This document shows positions 30,430 to 35,207 of a stretch of DNA of 35,207 bases, one piece after another. A program made the translations under genes and the position numbers. The notes beneath the pieces are model-generated. The model saw only the letters and a list, made by a program, of their open reading frames with translations. It was not told the DNA's origin and made no database searches. The first letter of the stretch is position 1, and every line of letters begins with the position of its first letter. The stretch comes from an uncultured Woeseiaceae bacterium (GTDB lineage: Bacteria; Pseudomonadota; Gammaproteobacteria; Steroidobacterales; Woeseiaceae). The stretch lies in assembly GCA_945787845.1 (NCBI GenBank), contig CALZJH010000009.1, forward strand, positions 1 to 35,207, in the 5' to 3' direction.

Positions 30430-31713
30430 CTAATGCGTCGTATATCTTACTAGCGTTTCCAGGTAGCGGGATTTGAGCTGTTCACTGGCCAAAACCTGTT
30501 TAATCGGCGGCAGCTTCAAGATCACACCTAACACCCCAGCCATGGCACGGTGGCTCCACAAGACTTGGTTATCGAAAATCAGGTTCTGTAATTTGCCGCG
30601 TTCAATGGCCATGACGACCGCCCGGTGTGTTCCGTTCAATGGCGTAAGAACTCGCTTCGGTCGCGATTCCAAAGACAGACTCTTGTGTTTATTACAGCTG
30701 CGTATACATACGCCGCAACCCAGACAAAGCTCAGCGTTCAAGCGGGCAATTTTCATCCTGGGCTTGACCGGATCATGGGCTGAAACCAGGGTCATCGCTT
30801 CGACCGGGCAAACATTGACGCACTTGCCGCAGCCATTGCAGGTTTCTTCGTCTATGACCGGGATATAGTTCGTTGTGTGCACAGGATTGAGAATTGCAAA
30901 ACGGCGCGCGGCGATCATGGCCTCGCAACAGCAGCCACAGCAATTACAGATGAAATTGACACTCTCGCGTACATTCTCGCCGAACTGCACGAGGTTGTTG
31001 TCGTAGGCCTCCTGCAATAAGTCGTGACATTCCTTCTTGTCGATCTCACGCGCAACACCATGTCTTGTAAGCGAGGACGCGGTGGTGTTGAAGGTCATGC
31101 AAATATCCTGTGGTGCAGAACAGGCCTTGCCCATATGTTCCATTTTGTGCCGGCAGTAACAGCGTCCCACACCAATGTGGCTTGCTGTTTCAATCACCTC
31201 GCTGGCCCGCTCATAATCCAGCACATGCAGAGCATTGTCATCGGACAAAGCAGGTTCATGAACGAAGGTTCGCCCCAGCTGCGTCTCGCCACGAGTAAAC
31301 AGCTCCCGGATAAAGTCCTCCTCTACATTCATATACTCATGGAAGAGCTCGCTTAGTACTTTCTGATCAATATCATCGCGGACTCGCATGAGCGAGAACT
31401 CAAAGAAACCGGCCATCGGTGGCGGCAGTGCATAAACCGTTTCACCGTTCTGCTCGAAATCAACCAGAATCGCCCTGTCGGCCAACTCATCCAGTATGTT
31501 CTGCGTTTCGGTGAGGTGTTTCTTCCAAATACGGCTGGCTTTTTCTGCGGTAAATGGTTTGATCGGCATGAGTGATACCAGGCCAGCTTCTTCCTCACTG
31601 AACAGCATCGACAAGATCTTGAACAGGAGGTCGGAAGGAGGTGCGCCCTGTGGAAAACGATTCAGCCTGTCGGTCAGAGCGGAGTAACTAGTTTTCAGTG
31701 TTGTATGGGCCAC
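30430..31713 (-). CDS. Cysteine-rich protein with two [4Fe-4S] ferredoxin motifs
   Basis: A 427-residue protein of no named function known to me. The N-terminal part (about 1-110) looks like a winged-helix or helical domain. Residues 183-263 carry an unusual set of cysteines: CYC at 185-187, C198, C205, then CNCCGCCC at 256-263. Two classical ferredoxin motifs follow: C292-x2-C295-x2-C298-x3-C302-P and C330-x2-C333-x2-C336-x3-C340. I know similar YCRH...C...C plus CNCC-type arrangements from uncharacterised Fe-S proteins of anaerobes. An electron-transfer or Fe-S-dependent role is an inference. Three hand-counted 60-base lines give 47, 50 and 55% GC, below the neighbours. It has no partner gene in line and lies beside the tRNA-tail repeat, so transfer is plausible. 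Confidence 0.72.
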   Translation of the reverse strand: MAHTTLKTSYSALTDRLNRFPQGAPPSDLLFKILSMLFSEEEAGLVSLMPIKPFTAEKASRIWKKHLTETQNILDELADRAILVDFEQNGETVYALPPPMAGFFEFSLMRVRDDIDQKVLSELFHEYMNVEEDFIRELFTRGETQLGRTFVHEPALSDDNALHVLDYERASEVIETASHIGVGRCYCRHKMEHMGKACSAPQDICMTFNTTASSLTRHGVAREIDKKECHDLLQEAYDNNLVQFGENVRESVNFICNCCGCCCEAMIAARRFAILNPVHTTNYIPVIDEETCNGCGKCVNVCPVEAMTLVSAHDPVKPRMKIARLNAELCLGCGVCIRSCNKHKSLSLESRPKRVLTPLNGTHRAVVMAIERGKLQNLIFDNQVLWSHRAMAGVLGVILKLPPIKQVLASEQLKSRYLETLVRYTTH

Positions 31714-31839
31714 GATTCAAAACCCTTGGCAGCAATTCGAGAATACACCTGAATCAGAGCGTGTGGATATATGGGAAATTGCGCATATCAGTCTCGACTC
31801 CCGAGTATTTTCTGATTTCTAAGTTGGGCGTGGTACGCC

Positions 31840-31845
31840 TATACT
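31840..31845 (+). promoter_or_regulatory. Possible -10 element upstream of the duplicated-domain protein
   Basis: TATACT (5 of 6) lies 61 bases before the ATG at 31906; the -35 candidate TTCTAA 17 bases upstream is weak. It is the only promoter-like signal I see in the 192-base divergent spacer 31714-31905. That spacer otherwise shows no repeat or RNA gene. Confidence 0.35.
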
Positions 31846-31905
31846 GGGGTATGGCACGGCATTCCGCCGTCGCTGATAACAAGAAAAAATAAAAGGGGAT
31901 CACAA

Positions 31906-32688
31906 ATGAAGAAACTTCTGACGGCGCTTGCGTCTTGTTCTTTGTTGCTGTTGGCCGGGATTGGCATCGCCGACGAGCACGAGGGGGAGGCAGACGAGGC
32001 CAATGTGGCGACACCGCTGGAGATGTTTGCCTGCACCTATAATGAAGGCAAGGGTCCGGCTGATCTGGATGCCGCAACCAAGAAATGGAATGCCTGGGCC
32101 GATAAGAACGGGGTTGACGATTATTCTGCGTGGACCCTGGTGCCTTACTATTCCGGTCCCGAGCAGGATTTCGATGTGCTATGGATCGGTGGCTCCGAGA
32201 ATGCCAAGACGATGGGCCGCGTACAGGATACCTGGATCGCGACGGGTTCGAAGGAAGCGGAAGGATTTGCCGAGGCAATTACCTGCAACTCGCACGGCGC
32301 TTATGCTGTATTACGGATGAAGAAGCCGCCCAAGCGCGATAATCCGTCCAACATCGTCATTTCGTTTTCGGACTGCAATACGGCCGAGGGCGTAACGTTC
32401 GACGATCTGTACATGCCGTTGAAGGAATGGGGCGAGTACAAGGGTGAACACGGCTCGACCGCAGGTATGTGGGTGTTCTTCGCGGCCTACGGCGGTGGTG
32501 GTGAGGAATTCGATTTCAAATGGGTCACCGCCCACCAGAATCTCGAAGACATGGGCGCCGATTGGGATCAGTACAGCAAGAGTGGCTGGGAAAAGGCCAA
32601 CGAGCTCTTCGCTGGCAAAGTTCAATGTGATTCGTCTCGCACCTACCTGGCGACCAACAGGCGCATGGCAGAGGACGACGACGAGTAG
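31906..32688 (+). CDS. Exported protein of two tandem copies of an unrecognised domain
   Basis: A 260-residue protein with a Sec signal peptide (about 1-22, cut near GIGIA/DEHE). C11 inside the signal could mimic a lipobox (LASC), but hydrophobic residues continue after it, so ordinary secretion is more likely. The mature part is an internal duplication: about 43-140 and 157-253 align nearly without gaps. Shared positions include C43/C157, EG at 47/161, DL at 53/167, W61/W175, W76/W189, FD at 89/202, W93/W206, MG at 103/216 and C127/C241. The two cysteines are exactly 84 residues apart in each copy, suggesting one disulfide per domain. The acidic termini (EHEGEADEA, EDDDE) are notable. I do not recognise the family. 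The ribosome site AGGGGAT precedes the ATG. It is divergent from the Fe-S gene. Confidence 0.8.
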   Translation: MKKLLTALASCSLLLLAGIGIADEHEGEADEANVATPLEMFACTYNEGKGPADLDAATKKWNAWADKNGVDDYSAWTLVPYYSGPEQDFDVLWIGGSENAKTMGRVQDTWIATGSKEAEGFAEAITCNSHGAYAVLRMKKPPKRDNPSNIVISFSDCNTAEGVTFDDLYMPLKEWGEYKGEHGSTAGMWVFFAAYGGGGEEFDFKWVTAHQNLEDMGADWDQYSKSGWEKANELFAGKVQCDSSRTYLATNRRMAEDDDE

Positions 32689-32740
32689 TCAGACCGGAAA
32701 TAGCGGTGTGGCCGCATGTCGGTGCCACCGCATCGCAAAA

Positions 32741-32771
32741 GAAAGGGCCCGTGAAGGGCCCTTTCGTTATT
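32741..32771. terminator. Bidirectional intrinsic terminator
   Basis: GAAAGGGCCC (32741-32750) pairs perfectly with GGGCCCTTTC (32756-32765) around GTGAA. On the plus strand GTTATT follows; on the minus strand the tail is TTTTGCG. It lies between the convergent ends of the exported protein gene and the TonB receptor gene and can serve both. Confidence 0.85.
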
Positions 32772-32789
32772 GCATGCATGTTTGATCGA

Positions 32790-35207
32790 TTATTCAGACG
32801 ACCAGGTTGCACGCGCGTACCAGAACACGCCGGGTATGTCGTACGTCGTGGCATCGAAGCCGTTGAGCGCGCAACTGAAGCACGGCGGAGGATCTTCGTT
32901 GGTGATGTTGTTGATACCAAAAGTCAGTAACAGCTGGTCACTCAACGCGGCCGGACGCCAGTTGCCCTGCAGATCGAGATAGAAAGTACTGTCGATCTTG
33001 TTCGTCTCGTTCGTCTCGTCCGAACACAGGCCAAGTCCACCCAGGCCCGTGCAGTCTTCGGTGACGGCATCGATATAACGCAGCGTTCCTGCCACCGACC
33101 AACGGTCGTTCAATAGCTCTGCTTTCACTGACGACTTGAGTTCGGGATACGCCTGTTCCGGATCGCCGGTTTCGGTTCCCTCCAGCGCTACGTCGACAAA
33201 GCCTGTCGATGTCGGCACGATCTCTACGTACTCGTCGAGTACGGTCGTCATCCAGTCGATCTTCCACTGGCCGATCGAGGTTTCAGGGCTCGAGTAGCGT
33301 AACGTGAAGTCGTAGCCCGAGGTCTCGATCCCACCGATATTGGTCAGCTGGTTCGAGAAGTTGTTGATGACGCCGCCCGCGGTACGCGTGATGCCGCCGC
33401 ACAGGCCGGGGTCGAGAGTTGCCACGCAACCGGCGAGCTGCACTTCGGCATCGAGCGCCTGGATCGCACCGTCCACTTCATGGCTGTAGTACGTGAACTC
33501 GGCCTGCAGCGTTTCGATCCAGCCGACATTCTCCGCCCAGTTGGCGTCGTAGACGAACCCGACCATCACGCTGTCCGCCTCTTCAGGCTGGAGGGCCGGA
33601 TTGCCGCCCGTGGTTACCGAGATCTGCGGATTGAACTGCACGTAACTGCCATCCGATGGTACGCCGAGCGTGATGCAATTGTTGATGGTCTGCTGATCAG
33701 CCGCCGTATTGCCGGGAATCGTGCCGTTGAAATCCGAGCATGGATCGTTCAGCGTCTGGTCAAATCGTGCTGCCGAACCGAACAGTTCACCAATACCCGG
33801 TGCTCTCAAGCCTTCGGCGACCGACGCACGTACGAGGAAGTTGTCGGCAGGCCGCCACTTGATGCCGTACTTGGTCGTGGTCTCATTACCGAAAGTGCTG
33901 TAATCAGAGGTACGCGCCGCTATCGAAAGGTCAAGCGTATCCGCGAAGGCAACATCCGAGAGCAGCGGGATGTTGAGTTCCACGAAGAACTCATCGACGT
34001 CGAACTGGCCAGCAGTCGGTGACGACGGCACGCCCGCGGTCTCGCCGGCGACGACCACGGCATCCGGCTGGAAGAACCCGTCCTGTTCACGGTGCTCGAA
34101 GCCGGCCGCAAACTGGAACATGCCGGCAGGCATCTCGAACAGGTCGCCCGTGATATTGGCCGAGACGAGGCTCAGCTCCTGCTCGCTGACGTCCTTTTGC
34201 ACGAAGCCTACCCAATCGAGCATTTCCTGCGTGATTGTGCCGCTGCCGCTGCCCTGTCCGCCGAAGAAGTTGAACGGAACGCAAGGTGCCTGGCAGTCCG
34301 CAAGCGGCCCCAGCGCCTGCTGCAGTCTGCGGGAGTTGTAACCGCCGCGCTTGATCTGGTCCGCACGGTTCTGGGAGGTGATTAGGTTGATGTCCCAGTA
34401 ATAACGGCCGGGACCCATTTCGAAATCACCGGTGAACCCGGCGCCGACGTAGTACGTGTCGACGTTCTGCTCGAAAATGCGCGGCCCGCCTTCGAGCGGC
34501 CGACGCCCGAAGAAATAGGCGTTCGTGCTTGAATCGACCGTGAAGCCGAACGGGTTATACGGGTTGGTCACGTCCACCGAGATCGTATCCAGGAGGTTAC
34601 CATTGCCGGCTTCCGGCCCGATGAACAGCGGTTCGGGCGCGGCCTGGTTCTTCGACTGACGATTGTTGAACAGCGCCTTCACGTACACGTTCACATTTTC
34701 CGTGAGCTTGTGCGTCGCCTGTGCGTAAACGTTGGTACGCTGGCTTGGCGTCAACACGAGGTTGAACTGGGAAAAATTGAAGCGATCAGCCGTCGTGAAC
34801 GGATGAAAATCGTCGCCTGCGCCGCAGGGATCGGCCGGGTTGTAAAACGGAATTCCCGTCACGCCATCGTTGATGGTGCAGTCGACACCCATGCCCGTGT
34901 TTGGATCCGTCAGGAAGAATCGGCCCTGCGGTGTACCGGAACTTCCGCCCTGGCCGGTCGTAACGAACGGAATTGGTGTTGACGACTGCGCACGATCACG
35001 CGCCAGCACTTCATCCTGGTCCGAGAACCCTACGTTGAGGAATACGCTTGTGCGCTCACCCGCAGAACCGAGCGAAATATTGTACTCCTGCGTCTGGCCG
35101 TCACCCTCATCGTAGCCACCCGTGTAGGCGGAAATCTCGAAACCATCGAAGTCTTTCTTGGTGATGATATTGACGACACCCGAGATCGCGTCACTGCCAT
35201 AGATTGA
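32790..35207 (-). CDS. TonB-dependent outer membrane receptor, 5' end outside the window
   Basis: The last 805 residues of a TonB-dependent receptor, reading into the window from the right end, so the signal peptide, TonB box and most of the plug are missing. The first visible residues, SIYGSDAISGVVNIITKK, are the end of the plug domain. The rest is a long beta barrel with aromatic-rich strands, for example TTKYGIKWRPADNFLVRASVAEGLRAPGIGELFG, seen here in two parts: TTKYGIKWRPADNF and LVRASVAEGLRAPG. Cysteine pairs such as DPCGAGDD, DCQAPC and LAGCVATLDPGLCGG lie in loops. It ends YARATWSSE. The ligand (siderophore, vitamin B12, sugar or peptide) cannot be told, and the only neighbour visible is the unrelated exported protein. 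Confidence 0.93.
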   Translation of the reverse strand, partial: SIYGSDAISGVVNIITKKDFDGFEISAYTGGYDEGDGQTQEYNISLGSAGERTSVFLNVGFSDQDEVLARDRAQSSTPIPFVTTGQGGSSGTPQGRFFLTDPNTGMGVDCTINDGVTGIPFYNPADPCGAGDDFHPFTTADRFNFSQFNLVLTPSQRTNVYAQATHKLTENVNVYVKALFNNRQSKNQAAPEPLFIGPEAGNGNLLDTISVDVTNPYNPFGFTVDSSTNAYFFGRRPLEGGPRIFEQNVDTYYVGAGFTGDFEMGPGRYYWDINLITSQNRADQIKRGGYNSRRLQQALGPLADCQAPCVPFNFFGGQGSGSGTITQEMLDWVGFVQKDVSEQELSLVSANITGDLFEMPAGMFQFAAGFEHREQDGFFQPDAVVVAGETAGVPSSPTAGQFDVDEFFVELNIPLLSDVAFADTLDLSIAARTSDYSTFGNETTTKYGIKWRPADNFLVRASVAEGLRAPGIGELFGSAARFDQTLNDPCSDFNGTIPGNTAADQQTINNCITLGVPSDGSYVQFNPQISVTTGGNPALQPEEADSVMVGFVYDANWAENVGWIETLQAEFTYYSHEVDGAIQALDAEVQLAGCVATLDPGLCGGITRTAGGVINNFSNQLTNIGGIETSGYDFTLRYSSPETSIGQWKIDWMTTVLDEYVEIVPTSTGFVDVALEGTETGDPEQAYPELKSSVKAELLNDRWSVAGTLRYIDAVTEDCTGLGGLGLCSDETNETNKIDSTFYLDLQGNWRPAALSDQLLLTFGINNITNEDPPPCFSCALNGFDATTYDIPGVFWYARATWSSE

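Noticed and set aside
31714..31905. Small RNA or riboswitch in the divergent spacer between the Fe-S gene and the exported protein
   Set aside because: I found no stable stem with a T-tract or known riboswitch core, only a lone TATACT element.

Overview
The window reads as chromosomal DNA of a GC-rich (roughly 60%) gammaproteobacterium outside the Enterobacterales. The evidence is the gene content and order: a xerD tail before dsbC; queA-tgt-yajC-secD-secF; suhB divergent from trmJ; an isc-like remnant followed by ndk, rlmN, pilW, rodZ, hisS, yfgM, bamB and der; and xseA divergent from guaB-guaA. The blocks from suhB to der and xseA/guaBA are in the same relative order as in E. coli, but iscR, hscBA, fdx and ispG are missing. 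A xanthomonad- or Woeseia-like lineage would fit, but I cannot fix the taxonomy from the sequence.

Layout. Bases 1-3836: end of xerD, dsbC, a zinc-ribbon Nudix hydrolase co-oriented with and only 15 bases behind tRNA-Leu(CAA), then an ECF sigma factor, a single-pass membrane protein (putative anti-sigma) and a secreted tandem-PDZ protein. Bases 3901-9208: queuosine genes queA-tgt and the Sec accessory operon yajC-secD-secF. Bases 9210-12684: suhB (minus strand, with a boxA-like sequence and a hairpin in its leader), trmJ, a cysteine desulfurase, a degenerate IscU-like protein that has lost two of the three scaffold cysteines, and an IscA-type carrier. Bases 12786-20632: ndk, rlmN, pilus lipoprotein pilW, rodZ, hisS, yfgM, bamB and der, many with overlapping stop/start codons. 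Bases 20686-23846: a MetX-family acyltransferase convergent with xseA and an M23 peptidase. Bases 23928-28579: guaB, guaA, tadA and a DUF2891-like lipoprotein; mltF follows on the other strand.

Bases 29987-35207 look more accessory. tRNA-Ser(CGA) is followed by its terminator, then two abutting hairpins, then an exact 60-base copy of the tRNA tail plus terminator. Past this lies a lower-GC gene for a cysteine-rich two-[4Fe-4S] protein, a divergent gene for an exported protein made of two tandem copies of an unrecognised domain, a bidirectional terminator, and the C-terminal part of a TonB-dependent receptor that runs off the window.

Most of the window is ordinary housekeeping: translation and tRNA modification, protein export and envelope assembly, and purine synthesis. 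The points most worth a second look are the tRNA-Ser tail/hairpin element, the duplicated-domain exported protein, the degenerate scaffold protein, the suhB boxA and the sigma/membrane/PDZ triad.
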